From positions 124,001 through 188,000 of the forward strand of contig NZ_CALJHY010000004.1 in the NCBI RefSeq assembly GCF_937770335.1: 64,000 bases of DNA. Direction: 5' to 3'. Shown here piece after piece: positions 27,370 to 36,483 of this stretch. This stretch comes from an uncultured Glaciecola sp. (GTDB lineage: Bacteria > Pseudomonadota > Gammaproteobacteria > Enterobacterales > Alteromonadaceae). Within the stretch, counting starts at the first letter, position 1; every line of letters begins with the position of its first letter. The notes under the pieces are model-generated. The model was not told the origin of the DNA, searched no databases, and was given only the letters and a program-made list of their open reading frames with translations. The position numbers and the translations under genes were made by a program.

Positions 27370-27954
27370 ATGATGAAAAATGATAACGCTATTCTTGTTC
27401 CTTTGGTCGATGTCGACGGCAACATTACCGGATACGCAGACAAAATGACCGCCCACATACGCGGTGATTTGCATTTAGCTTTTTCTGTGATGGTTGTGCG
27501 TCGCCGAAATAAAGGTGTCGAGTACCTTTTGCAACGCAGAGCTCTAAACAAGTATCATAGCGGTGGACTATGGGCGAACACCTGCTGTTCGCATCCATTG
27601 CCCGATGAAAAAATTAAGAACGCTGCAATCCGACGCATTGGTGAAGAGCTTGGCGTAAAAGCTTCGCTAAACCTGGTGAAAGTGGGCCAAATACGTTACA
27701 AACATCATCTTGCCAATAATCTAATTGAACACGAATTTGACCACATATTGGTAGCTGAAGTTACTACTTTGCAATGGCATAACAATCCCGATGAAGTAAT
27801 GGATATACGTTGGTGGAAAGAGTCCGAAATTGTAAACCAGATAAGTAGTAATCCAGAAGTTTTTACCGCATGGTTTGCACAAGTATTTTCATTTACACGC
27901 GCTAATATGAATACCTCAGAAGTGCTACTTGGACCGGTGCCAGAGATGAATTAA
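27370..27954 (+). CDS. idi: Isopentenyl-diphosphate delta-isomerase, type I
   Basis: Nudix-fold enzyme interconverting IPP and DMAPP, the precursors for the carotenoid path beside it. The key Cys lies in LWANTCCSHPLPDEK and the catalytic Glu in NLIEHEFDHILVAEV; HLAFSVMVVRRR and the REELG-like box RRIGEELGVKA are also conserved. I place the start at the ATG at 27370 because that gives the family N-terminus (AILVPLVDVDGNITGYADK); the frame is open farther upstream and no strong ribosome site marks the start. Its end overlaps the convergent blh gene by 30 bases. Unlike the usual arrangement, it is on the opposite strand to the crt genes. Confidence 0.93.
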   Translation: MMKNDNAILVPLVDVDGNITGYADKMTAHIRGDLHLAFSVMVVRRRNKGVEYLLQRRALNKYHSGGLWANTCCSHPLPDEKIKNAAIRRIGEELGVKASLNLVKVGQIRYKHHLANNLIEHEFDHILVAEVTTLQWHNNPDEVMDIRWWKESEIVNQISSNPEVFTAWFAQVFSFTRANMNTSEVLLGPVPEMN

Positions 27955-28797
27955 GAGCATGTGCGACATGGTCAGACCAAATAGGCCTATAAACGTCCAA
28001 CGCAGTAATCCAACATTTATATCCTCAGTTGCAATCAACTTAAAAAGTACCCCGGCTAAAAGTAAAGTAAGCAGCACAAAAGGCAAGCTGACAACAATCG
28101 CCCGTGCGAAGCTAACGCTAAGTATTTTGCTAACATCGAACAAATGTTTTGGAGAGTGCAGTACACAGAAATAGATCGTAAAGTGCACTAAAGGTGTGAG
28201 TATTAAACTACTTATTATCAGTCCGGTCCATTCTATTGCTTGCCAACCACTTTTAACCTTATTATTTTTAACTGCTAAAATTACGAAGTATAGAAACCCC
28301 ATGCAAGCCAAGCCAAATATGAAACGCATCGCTTGAATAATCCAATTAGCGAAATCATTACTTACTAATAATGCGGTGAAGAGATTTAATACGATTGATG
28401 CATATACAACAGAGGGTCCGCTCAGCACTATGGCAGCTAAACAAATGCGCGCGTATAACGGCATGGTCGCTCGCCAATCTGCTGAAAAATGAAATACAGA
28501 AATGCATAGAAATAATGACAATGCAGCACCCGGAAATTCGATCCAAAACAGAATAGACAATGCAGCGACTGCTGTATAAACAAGCAAAAATGCAGTTGCC
28601 GTGCGACCCGAGGTAACATAATTTAGCGACTTAGCCACCGCAAAGTCCAATGCCCCATGAGGTAGGCCTAAAATGGTAACCGCAACCGCTAGTGCAACTA
28701 TGCCAGCAGTATCAGATAATTCAATATGAAACAACATTGCAAGCGCTGATAGTCCGATTGCGACTAAATAAAGTTGTGTAAATACTAACTTACTCAC
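27925..28797 (-). CDS. blh: Beta-carotene 15,15'-dioxygenase, Brp/Blh family
   Basis: Membrane enzyme that cleaves beta-carotene into two molecules of retinal, the chromophore of proteorhodopsin. The 290-residue protein has several hydrophobic helices and the family's histidine motifs: ILGLPHGALDFAVAK, SVFHFSADWRA, CVLHSPKHLFD and LLIHLWHR. These His residues are candidate iron ligands. The start is a GTG at 28797, which overlaps the end of crtY by 8 bases, so it is translated with it. It is the last gene of the operon led by the rhodopsin. Position, motifs and length agree, so the call is firm. Confidence 0.95.
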   Translation of the reverse strand: MSKLVFTQLYLVAIGLSALAMLFHIELSDTAGIVALAVAVTILGLPHGALDFAVAKSLNYVTSGRTATAFLLVYTAVAALSILFWIEFPGAALSLFLCISVFHFSADWRATMPLYARICLAAIVLSGPSVVYASIVLNLFTALLVSNDFANWIIQAMRFIFGLACMGFLYFVILAVKNNKVKSGWQAIEWTGLIISSLILTPLVHFTIYFCVLHSPKHLFDVSKILSVSFARAIVVSLPFVLLTLLLAGVLFKLIATEDINVGLLRWTFIGLFGLTMSHMLLIHLWHRSK

Positions 28798-29983
28798 TTT
28801 TAGTCTTAGCTTTTATGCGCCGATATAAAGCGCGTACAAAAGGGTATTTAGGCATTGCCCAAATAATATACATAAAATCGACAAGGGTCGCCCTCTCCGA
28901 CATAAAGCGCACAAATCGCGGCGGAGGCACAGTCTTAAAAAGTTGTGTGAACATCCTAACACCTATTTTCATATCATCTCTTAATACACTTAGCATCAGT
29001 TGATCCATCATTTGATAAATTGCGGGAATAGGCGCATTTACTGACAATATATTCTTTGTGACTAAATCATCCGCACTTTGCTTCGCCCATTTTTGGCTGC
29101 TAATAAAGCTGTATCCTGTTGACGCACGCATCGCACCTCCGGCTATACCTCCATAAATAACGTGCGACTGCTGTCGTTGCCTATTTTGATTGACTAAATA
29201 CATAGGTAAGGCCGCACTTTCGCTGCGCTTGACGCTATATGATGTATGCTCAACTAATTCATGTAAAACAGCGGCTAAGCGTGTTTTTAAAACAGAGGCA
29301 GCGACAGGAGATAAACTAAAACAGGTAAATTCAACTAACGCGTGCTTGGTACTGAAAGGTAATATGTAAACAAACTCAATGCCAAGGTCTGAATGGTTTA
29401 GCTGTTGCATTAATTTAACGGTAGAGGGCTCAAATATATCTGTTTCACACATAATTTCTTCGCCATAAAAGCACTGAATTAGCCCTTCATGCTGGCTTTG
29501 CAGCGCCGGCGGTCTAGTATCTACTACTTGATTAGCAACTAATGACTCTTCCGGTGTGGTAACAATAGCAGAAGAGCCCTCGGCTTTTATTTCAGCGACT
29601 TCACAATTAAATCGGATTTGGAAATTTTCTTTAGCGCTGATCCGCTCCAGTGCCAAGGCGCTTAATGATTCTGATCTAAGAGAGCAATATTGAAAAAAAG
29701 TATCGCGCATAAAATACTCGTTTTTATCTACCGATAGACTCCAGCTTTGCCATTTATGCGTTAAAATTGCCTTGATATATTCCGGTAGGCGGTCTCCTTG
29801 TTGGTCGGCTGCATGCCAAAAGCTCCAAATTCTATCATTCTGAGGGCCCTGCTGACGTTCAAGCACCACGACTTTGCCAACATAGTTGGCTTCGTCTAGT
29901 GCCAGCAGCAGTGATAAGCCTGCGGCACCGGCTCCAATTATAATTAAATCAACCTCACTTGATTTGGTCGATGCCAGTGTCAC
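28790..29983 (-). CDS. crtY: Lycopene beta-cyclase
   Basis: FAD-dependent enzyme that closes both ends of lycopene to give beta-carotene. The 397-residue protein starts with a dinucleotide-binding site (DLIIIGAGAAGLSLLLAL), has NDRIWSFWHA, HVIYGGIAGGAMRASTGYSF, and FMYIIWAMPKYPFVRALYRRI near the end, all typical for CrtY. The start is a GTG at 29983, sharing bases with the crtB stop (GTGA), so translation is coupled. It is in the retinal operon between crtB and blh. It is of the bacterial CrtY type rather than the heterodimeric or plant-type cyclases. Confidence 0.95.
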   Translation of the reverse strand: MTLASTKSSEVDLIIIGAGAAGLSLLLALDEANYVGKVVVLERQQGPQNDRIWSFWHAADQQGDRLPEYIKAILTHKWQSWSLSVDKNEYFMRDTFFQYCSLRSESLSALALERISAKENFQIRFNCEVAEIKAEGSSAIVTTPEESLVANQVVDTRPPALQSQHEGLIQCFYGEEIMCETDIFEPSTVKLMQQLNHSDLGIEFVYILPFSTKHALVEFTCFSLSPVAASVLKTRLAAVLHELVEHTSYSVKRSESAALPMYLVNQNRQRQQSHVIYGGIAGGAMRASTGYSFISSQKWAKQSADDLVTKNILSVNAPIPAIYQMMDQLMLSVLRDDMKIGVRMFTQLFKTVPPPRFVRFMSERATLVDFMYIIWAMPKYPFVRALYRRIKAKTKSE

Positions 29984-30876
29984 TTGCTGTGCGTCTCAGA
30001 AGGCAGATGCAAATGAAGTTCACCGGCGTGCACACACTCGGTGTGAGCAAGTCTCGAGGTAGTTAACTGCCACAGAGCCTGACTGGCTAATCGTAGTTTT
30101 CTTCGAGTAGGCACCATCACCCTTCCCTGCCAGTAAATACACTGGTTACTGAGAAGCGTCCGGCCAATATCGCGATATACAAAGGCAGCTACTGCAATCG
30201 CTCGTCGATTACGTGCTGGTAAATAATACAAACCAGATAAACCACTTTGATAATATGTTTCAGCGAGTTGCAACAGCGACTGAATCGCTTTCTGCACTAC
30301 TACCCTATCAACCAATTCACTATTCGCAATTTGTTCGGCGGACAACGCCCCCACCCAATCGCCTGGAATGTATCGCCGCTGCATCTTTGCATCTTCCATA
30401 ACGTCTCGAGCAATATTGGTAAGCTGCATACCAATACCTAAGTCAACCGCAAAAGAACAGCCTGCTTTTTTCGCACCTAAAATAGGTGCCATCATCAAAC
30501 CAACCACGCCTGCCACGCGATAAGCATATTGAATAAGCATTTTGTCACTAGCGAGTGCTAGCGGGATCAGGTCCTGACTAACGCCTTCAATAAGCGTGAT
30601 ACCGTGATTTCTATCAATGCCATATTCTGAGCAAAGTTCAAGAAAGTCACCAATGATAGGGTCAGTTTTTTGATTTTGAATAATCTGTTGCTTTAACAAC
30701 GTCAGCTGTTGTGCTGCCTCGACCTTATCTTCATTCTCATCTGCAATGTCGTCAACAATTCGGCAAAAACGATAAAGACGAGCAGCCGCAATTCCGGTGT
30801 CAGAACCGAGGAAAAAGCGTGCAAAATTGAAAGACTTTCCATGCTTTTTTAGGAGCGCTGTGGGGTTGTCCTGCAT
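29980..30876 (-). CDS. crtB: Phytoene synthase
   Basis: Joins two GGPP molecules into phytoene. The 298-residue protein has the two Asp-rich Mg-binding motifs: RFCRIVDDIADE (about 38-48) and IGMQLTNIARDVMEDA (about 160), the latter being the squalene/phytoene synthase signature. Also visible are FARFFLG at the N-terminus and RRYIPGDW. The ATG at 30876 is 15 bases after the crtI stop. The short C-terminal tail has no special features. The operon order (crtE, crtI, crtB, crtY, blh) is that found in many marine proteorhodopsin bacteria. Confidence 0.96.
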   Translation of the reverse strand: MQDNPTALLKKHGKSFNFARFFLGSDTGIAAARLYRFCRIVDDIADENEDKVEAAQQLTLLKQQIIQNQKTDPIIGDFLELCSEYGIDRNHGITLIEGVSQDLIPLALASDKMLIQYAYRVAGVVGLMMAPILGAKKAGCSFAVDLGIGMQLTNIARDVMEDAKMQRRYIPGDWVGALSAEQIANSELVDRVVVQKAIQSLLQLAETYYQSGLSGLYYLPARNRRAIAVAAFVYRDIGRTLLSNQCIYWQGRVMVPTRRKLRLASQALWQLTTSRLAHTECVHAGELHLHLPSETHSK

Positions 30877-30891
30877 GATGTCCTCGCTGAC

Positions 30892-32364
30892 CTATACACC
30901 GACAGGGGTGATTAGACTGTCGACCACTTTGGCCGAGCATAGCACTCCGGGGATCCCAGCGCCAGGATGGGTACCTGCGCCACATAAAAACAAATTATCG
31001 GGACCCTCAGCACGATTATGGAACCTAAACCAAGCCGACTGCTGGAACGAAGGCGAAATCGAAAATCCACTACCCTCAACACTGCTAAAGTCTTGTTCAA
31101 AGTCTTTTGGCGTTTTAGCAAACCGGTGCACAATGTGTGCTGACAAATCAGGCATGATCGTCTGTTCTAATGCTGCAATGATACGGTCTCCATAATCCTT
31201 TTCTTGCACTGACCAATCAATACCAGAGAGATTATTTGGTACTGGGGCCAACACATAAAATGAATCACACCCTTGCGGTGCCATGCTTGGATCTGTCGCG
31301 GTGGGACGATGAATATATAACGAAAAATCATCAGCTAATATTTTCTTATCAAAGATATCGCTTAATAGAGCCTCATATCGCTTACCTAACCATATGGTGT
31401 GATGCACAACGTCCGGATATTGCTTTGTAGTACCAAAATGTAATACAAACAAACCCATCGAAACTGAGCTGTGCTTTGTTTTAATTTTCGCACTCATCTT
31501 TTGGTTCTTACTGGGTACTAGATTTCTATATAAATATTTAGGATCTATATTTGAAATTACTTTATCGCATGACAGGTTTCCAGCAGTTGTATGCACCACT
31601 GTGACTTGGTTAGCCTCGATCGTTAAATTAGTAACTTCTGTGTTTAACATAATTTCGATGCCTTGCTCTTTCATTAGCTTTTCAAGACCATCGACAAGCG
31701 CGCCGGTTCCGCCCATTGCAAAGTGAACCCCCCATTTTCGCTCAAGGTAATGTATTAAACTATAAATGCTGGTGGTAGCAAACGGGTTCCCACCGACGAG
31801 TAATGGCTGAATTGAAAAGGCCTGTCTAAGCTTGTCGCTTTTTAAGAAAGCGCCAACCATCTGCCAAACAGTTCGGTAGCACTTAAGCCTTATAAGAGCC
31901 GGCACTTGAGCGAGCATAGTCGATAGTTTATGAAATGGTTTGTCCGCTAATTGCGTGAATCCAACATCGAATATGGCTTCTGATTGCGCTAATAGGGCCA
32001 AATAACCGGCTTGATCGTCAGGCTCAATTTCAGCAATACGTTCAAGCGTATCCTCAATTGTGCCACCATAATCAAAATGCGTCCCATCCGGGTACACAAA
32101 GCGATACCACGGCTCAACGGGCACAAGGTTTATATAATCAGACATTTGTTTGTCGAAAAGTGAAAATAGCTCCTCGAGTAAAAAGGGCGCAGTAACTACG
32201 GTAGGCCCCGCATCAAAAATAAAACCTTCCTTGTTAAACTGCTGAGCTCGCCCGCCTAGTCGTTCTCGCTGGTCTATAATAACGACGTTGTAGCCTTTCG
32301 CTCTCAACCGCAGCGCAGAGGCAATACCGCCGAGTCCAGCCCCAATAACGACTGCATTATTCAT
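30892..32364 (-). CDS. crtI: Phytoene desaturase (lycopene-forming)
   Basis: FAD-linked enzyme converting phytoene to lycopene by successive desaturations. The N-terminus VVIGAGLGGIASALRLRAKGYNVVIIDQRERLGGRAQQF is a dinucleotide-binding fold split around GxGxxG; DAGPTVVTAPFLLEELF follows, and the C-terminal signature includes FLCGAGTHPGAGIPGVLCSAK. I use the ATG at 32364 (about 490 residues), which has AGGT nine bases upstream, rather than the TTG at 32388 inside crtE. It begins one base after the crtE stop, consistent with coupled translation. Length and motifs are normal. Confidence 0.95.
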   Translation of the reverse strand: MNNAVVIGAGLGGIASALRLRAKGYNVVIIDQRERLGGRAQQFNKEGFIFDAGPTVVTAPFLLEELFSLFDKQMSDYINLVPVEPWYRFVYPDGTHFDYGGTIEDTLERIAEIEPDDQAGYLALLAQSEAIFDVGFTQLADKPFHKLSTMLAQVPALIRLKCYRTVWQMVGAFLKSDKLRQAFSIQPLLVGGNPFATTSIYSLIHYLERKWGVHFAMGGTGALVDGLEKLMKEQGIEIMLNTEVTNLTIEANQVTVVHTTAGNLSCDKVISNIDPKYLYRNLVPSKNQKMSAKIKTKHSSVSMGLFVLHFGTTKQYPDVVHHTIWLGKRYEALLSDIFDKKILADDFSLYIHRPTATDPSMAPQGCDSFYVLAPVPNNLSGIDWSVQEKDYGDRIIAALEQTIMPDLSAHIVHRFAKTPKDFEQDFSSVEGSGFSISPSFQQSAWFRFHNRAEGPDNLFLCGAGTHPGAGIPGVLCSAKVVDSLITPVGV

Positions 32365-32365
32365 T

Positions 32366-33214
32366 TTATATACCTGTTGTTTTTGCAAGCAAACTTTTTG
32401 ATGCGCTGATAAATGAACTAGCGCAATTTGCAGGCAACAGTGTTAATTCTTTTTCACACTGTTTGAGTAAGTATTGAGCCCGATTTTGAGATATCTTTAC
32501 CGCCTCTTGGATCGAGCTTTTAGATGCAATTAGATTTACCAAATTAAGTTGGCTGCGCTGTGCGTCTTGCTGCCAATCATCTAAGTCATCTAGTATTTGA
32601 TAAGCAATGGAAAACCGACTCAGAGCAAATTCTGCATTGGATATATATTGATCACAACCTGCCATTAATAACGGTAGCTCTAGCGTAAGACGAATTAATG
32701 GCCCCGACTTCATCGCAGCGATATCTTCGTACTCTTGCTCAGTGATGTTGTTGTGCGCATCGACATCACGCGATTGACCCCGCACGGTCATCGCGACCGC
32801 TTCATGCATATGAATTAAAAGGGCAGGTAGTGCCGGCACAGAACCGACATGAGCTAGAGAGGCAAAGGCGGCAGAAATCATCGCATCGCCAGCACAAATA
32901 GCATGTGCTTTGCCGTACCTTTTCCATATTGCATCTCTACCTCTTCGAGTAATTTCTTGGTCTTGCAGGTCGTCATGCACTAACGAGGCATTATGAAGTA
33001 ACTCCACTGCACCGGCTAAAGCGATAATCGATGGAGTGGGCAGTTCAAGTGCGGTTCCTGCATCAATACACAGTTTCGCGCGTGTTCGACTACCTCCACT
33101 AGCCAAGTGGAAGCAAGAAGGTTCGTTGTCTTTTATTAAACCAAGCATATGCTGTTCGCATTGGTCTAGTGAGACAATCGATTCAAAATTAGGATTTGCG
33201 TAAGTTTGATTCAT
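32366..33214 (-). CDS. crtE: Geranylgeranyl diphosphate synthase
   Basis: Chain-elongating prenyltransferase that makes C20 GGPP for the carotenoid path. The first Asp-rich motif is SLVHDDLQDQEITRRG (about 75-90), with two Asp pairs flanking LQ, and the second is ILDDLDDWQQD (about 205). GGSRTRAKLCIDAG near the N-terminus carries the conserved Arg for the diphosphate. I use the ATG at 33214, since the longer frame begins at a TTG inside a less conserved extension. It is the first crt gene, 88 bases behind the rhodopsin gene, so the two probably share a transcript. FPP synthase is excluded mainly by context. Confidence 0.93.
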   Translation of the reverse strand: MNQTYANPNFESIVSLDQCEQHMLGLIKDNEPSCFHLASGGSRTRAKLCIDAGTALELPTPSIIALAGAVELLHNASLVHDDLQDQEITRRGRDAIWKRYGKAHAICAGDAMISAAFASLAHVGSVPALPALLIHMHEAVAMTVRGQSRDVDAHNNITEQEYEDIAAMKSGPLIRLTLELPLLMAGCDQYISNAEFALSRFSIAYQILDDLDDWQQDAQRSQLNLVNLIASKSSIQEAVKISQNRAQYLLKQCEKELTLLPANCASSFISASKSLLAKTTGI

Positions 33215-33302
33215 GAATGTTGGCCGTCTGTTTAAAGGAGTCTGCAATCACAAGTATTGTGACTGCAAACTCACTGGTACATTAAAAAATATACATTTAT
33301 AT

Positions 33303-34130
33303 TCAGCTTTGTTTTACATTCATGCCCTGGCTTTCGCTAGTTGCTGCGTACCATATCAATAGACCAAACGCGATTTTGTTAACGAAATCGGCTAAGTTGT
33401 AAATGATATTTAACGATTCTTGATCAGCTGTTCCTGTCATATATCCGAGTACATAACCGATAGGATAGATTGCCCAACCAACAGTTACGATCCAACGCAT
33501 CGCGTTATATGTGTATTTGACAGCTTCGCTAGTTACCGTTTCTGCGGCTTTGGCAGCAGCACCAAAAAAGATTTCATAGAGAATGTAGAACCAACCTAGC
33601 ATACCTATAACAAATCCTATTGTGATATTAATGTAGCCGGCTTCTGCCATATATCCTGGTATCAACATAACCAGTGTACCAAGCAAAAGACGCCAGAATA
33701 TACCAGGAGATGCAACGCCAATAGCACGTAATATCAGATAAAACTCAATCATTAATAATGGCACTGTGAGCAGCCAATCGATGTATCGATAGACCGTAGG
33801 TGTAGTTTGCGTAGCTACCCATACATCACGCATGTAGAAGTAGTGAACAGCAGCAATGAAGGTCACTAGCGCAGATACTACCAGTGATGTCTTCCATTTT
33901 GCAGTAACACTTTGTGTTTCCCAAAGGAAAAAGACGGTCGACGCCATAAGCGCCATTGATATTATCCAAAATGAAATACCGACAAAATCGTCAGCAGCCA
34001 GATTAGCAGCAGCATGAGCAAAACTTGGTAGCGCCAATAAAAATAATCCAGTAACTATCATTTTTAAACTGACACTAGTGCGACTTAAGGAAAAGCCTTT
34101 TGCTTTGTTTAAAGCATTGTTAGTTGTCAT
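33303..34130 (-). CDS. Proteorhodopsin, green-light type proton pump
   Basis: Seven-helix retinal protein of 275 residues. Counting from the ATG at 34130: H96 in AAVHYFY, proton acceptor D118 in YRYIDWLL, T122, L126 at the spectral-tuning place (Leu, so green-absorbing), proton donor E129 in MIEFYLIL, and Schiff-base lysine K252 in ADFVNKIAFG. The D-T-E triad and spacing (134 residues from D118 to K252) equal those of known outward proton pumps. A signal-like N-terminal segment (MIVTGLFLLALPSFAHA, about 24-40) precedes helix A. AAGAG before the ATG supports the start. It heads the retinal gene operon. Confidence 0.98.
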   Translation of the reverse strand: MTTNNALNKAKGFSLSRTSVSLKMIVTGLFLLALPSFAHAAANLAADDFVGISFWIISMALMASTVFFLWETQSVTAKWKTSLVVSALVTFIAAVHYFYMRDVWVATQTTPTVYRYIDWLLTVPLLMIEFYLILRAIGVASPGIFWRLLLGTLVMLIPGYMAEAGYINITIGFVIGMLGWFYILYEIFFGAAAKAAETVTSEAVKYTYNAMRWIVTVGWAIYPIGYVLGYMTGTADQESLNIIYNLADFVNKIAFGLLIWYAATSESQGMNVKQS

Positions 34131-34420
34131 AATTTTTCTCTTATTGTTATTAAAGAAACGTGAGGTTCTAACTACATTCTCATTTACGGGATTGTTACCA
34201 TAATGTTAAAACGTAGTCATGGTTAGTACTATAAGTCTCAAATTTAGTTTCAAAATTATTTCAAATTTGCAAAAATAAATTAATTTAAAGTGTAAATAAA
34301 ACGTTACATGCGGAAGTTTTTACTATTTTGGTCGCTATGTTGTTATAATTGCACGAACAAATATTATCTTGTTTATCAAAATAATTAACTCTCAAAAATT
34401 TAAGAAAAGACAACTACAAT
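34131..34420. promoter_or_regulatory. Divergent region between proteorhodopsin and OYE genes
   Basis: About 290 AT-rich bases with both promoters. A TATAAT hexamer lies at 34344-34349 toward the plus-strand gene; no matching -35 box was found. No light- or stress-related operator could be recognised. Confidence 0.4.
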
Positions 34421-35503
34421 ATGCCTCAACCTAACACTCCAGTCACGTTTAAAAATGGTGTAAGTATGCCTAATAGATTTATGCTTGCACCCTTGACTAA
34501 CACACAAAGTCATGACGACGGAAAACTATCCGATGAAGAATATCGTTGGTTAACTATGCGAGCTGAAGGTGGCTTTGGGTTAACCATGACCTGTGCTTCG
34601 CACGTTCAATTTATAGGCAAGGGATTTGCTGGCCAGTTAGGTATTTATGACGATGTGCATATTGCCGGCCATCAACGTCTAGCCGCTACCATTAAAGCCA
34701 ACAATAGTTTGGCCATTATACAATTGCACCATGCAGGAATGCGTTCTCCGGAGGACCAGATTAATCAACAGCCTGTTTCGGCATCAGCGATTGAAAAACA
34801 TAACGCACGTGGTTTATCTTTAAATGAAGTACATCAGTTGCGCGATGATTTTATCGCTGCAGCCTTACGTGCTCAAAAATGTGGATACAATGGAGTTGAA
34901 GTGCATGGTGCGCATGGTTATATTTTAACCCAATTTTTAAGCGCCGAGATTAATAAACGTGAAGACGAATACGGTGGAAGTCTGCAAAATCGTGGACGGT
35001 TACTATTTGAAATTGTCGATGGTATTCGAGCTGTTTGTGGCAGCGAATTTTTGCTAGGTGTGCGTTTGTCCCCCGAACGTTTTGGTATGTTATTGACCGA
35101 GGTCAAAGCCGTGTGCGAACAGCTGATTAATGAGCATGACATAGATTTTTTAGACCTTTCACTGTGGGATGTTTTTAAACAGCCTGAGGAAAAAGAATAT
35201 CAAGACAAAAGCTTACTCCAATATTTTTCGGAATTAGATTATAAGGATGTAAAATGGACGGTTGCCGGGAAAATTAACACCGGCAAAGAGGTTCACGCAA
35301 TTCTAGATGCGGGTGTTGACTTTGTCACTATCGGACGTGCTGCCATTCTGCATCATGATTTCGCGCGGCAAGTGATTGCGGATCCTAACTTTGAACCGAC
35401 AAAACTTCCTGCGACAGAAGCTCATTTAACAAAAGAAGGTTTAAGTGAGAAGTTTTTGACCTACATGAAAGGTTGGGACGGCTTTGTGAAAGTGGAAGGC
35501 TAG
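34421..35503 (+). CDS. NADH:flavin oxidoreductase, old yellow enzyme family
   Basis: A 360-residue FMN-binding TIM-barrel protein. It has MPNRFMLAPLTNTQSHDDGKLSDEE at the N-terminus, IIQLHHAGM, then GYNGVEVHGAHGYILTQFLSAEINKREDEYGGS with the family's catalytic region, and VDFVTIGRAAILHHDF near the phosphate site. It reduces activated alkenes such as enones; the natural substrate is unknown. It has no Fe-S or NADPH extension, so it is a short OYE. Divergent from the rhodopsin operon and followed by a convergent signalling pair; a role in redox stress is plausible but unproven. Confidence 0.9.
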   Translation: MPQPNTPVTFKNGVSMPNRFMLAPLTNTQSHDDGKLSDEEYRWLTMRAEGGFGLTMTCASHVQFIGKGFAGQLGIYDDVHIAGHQRLAATIKANNSLAIIQLHHAGMRSPEDQINQQPVSASAIEKHNARGLSLNEVHQLRDDFIAAALRAQKCGYNGVEVHGAHGYILTQFLSAEINKREDEYGGSLQNRGRLLFEIVDGIRAVCGSEFLLGVRLSPERFGMLLTEVKAVCEQLINEHDIDFLDLSLWDVFKQPEEKEYQDKSLLQYFSELDYKDVKWTVAGKINTGKEVHAILDAGVDFVTIGRAAILHHDFARQVIADPNFEPTKLPATEAHLTKEGLSEKFLTYMKGWDGFVKVEG

Positions 35504-35556
35504 GAAGAGAGTCGTCAAATATTGAATAACAATATCACGAGTGTTTTGTTAGCCCG

Positions 35557-36477
35557 TTATGACCATTTACCCATTGTCGTCTTATTTCGCCCTGTTCTTT
35601 TAGACTCAAGCAGGGCGTTATCTGAAAGTACCATTAACTCACCCAAATCTACTTGCTTATTTTTAGCACTCACCATCACTCCAATACTGACTGTAATGGA
35701 AATAGTATCGACAACTTGTTGCGCAATCTTTAAGCGTATTTCTTCGGCGACCGCGAAAGCACTTGCGTCATTAACATCGGGCAGTACAATTATAAATTCT
35801 TCGCCTCCGACTCTAGCCACTATATCGTTAGCCCTGCGGTTCTCGGTAAGCTGATTGGCTAAATTTACTAGCACTTTGTCTCCAGCTTGATGCCCGTAGG
35901 TATCATTCACTTGTTTAAAAAAATCTACGTCTAGCGTCAACACCGCATATGCAGACCCACTTCTATTCATTTGATGAGCAACATTATTGGCTTGTGCCAA
36001 TAATTGACGCCGATTCAACAGTCCAGTTAGCGAGTCGGTAGTTGCTAATACATATAAATCTTTGGTTTGTATTTCTAGCCTTTCTTTTGTTTTAACAAGC
36101 TCTGTATGCAATTTGTCGCGATTAGCACATGCATACAATGACCAAAAAAACAGACCATCTTGAGCTAATTTGATATTAACGATAACTGGAACAACATCAC
36201 CATTTGGCGTTAACCATGACATTTGGCTTTCTTCTAATACGCTGTCGTTTAGCAATAATGGATAAATATAGGAGTCCAAAAAAATATTGGAGGCTTTCGT
36301 AAAACAATCTGAAATAGAGCTACCAATAAGTTCTGTAGGTGATACCTGACTCAAGGTAGCAATGTAGGTATTGCAAAATATAATTTTTCTTTCTACATTA
36401 ACGACTAGATGACCTGAACAAAATTCATCTAAGAATGATGTATTTATATCTGAATCACTTAAATATTGATTGACCAT
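35557..36477 (-). CDS. PAS-domain diguanylate cyclase (GGEEF)
   Basis: A 306-residue protein with an N-terminal PAS domain (about 10-115: HLVVNVERKIIFCNTYIATLSQVSPTELIG), a short coiled linker (about 115-145), and a GGDEF domain beginning TTDSLTGLLNRRQLL. The catalytic signature is VARVGGEEFIIVLP, an accepted active variant, with an RAND inhibitory RxxD five residues before it. It should make c-di-GMP and sense a small ligand or redox state through PAS. There is no membrane segment. It starts 6 bases after the stop of the RsbQ-like gene, so the two are co-translated. A PAS-controlled output next to RsbQ recalls the Bacillus RsbQ-RsbP pair. Confidence 0.92.
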   Translation of the reverse strand: MVNQYLSDSDINTSFLDEFCSGHLVVNVERKIIFCNTYIATLSQVSPTELIGSSISDCFTKASNIFLDSYIYPLLLNDSVLEESQMSWLTPNGDVVPVIVNIKLAQDGLFFWSLYACANRDKLHTELVKTKERLEIQTKDLYVLATTDSLTGLLNRRQLLAQANNVAHQMNRSGSAYAVLTLDVDFFKQVNDTYGHQAGDKVLVNLANQLTENRRANDIVARVGGEEFIIVLPDVNDASAFAVAEEIRLKIAQQVVDTISITVSIGVMVSAKNKQVDLGELMVLSDNALLESKRTGRNKTTMGKWS

Positions 36478-36483
36478 AACGCG

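Noticed and set aside
28790-34130. Second carotenoid path such as zeaxanthin or canthaxanthin synthesis
   Set aside because: No crtZ, crtW or crtX; the path ends at retinal through blh.
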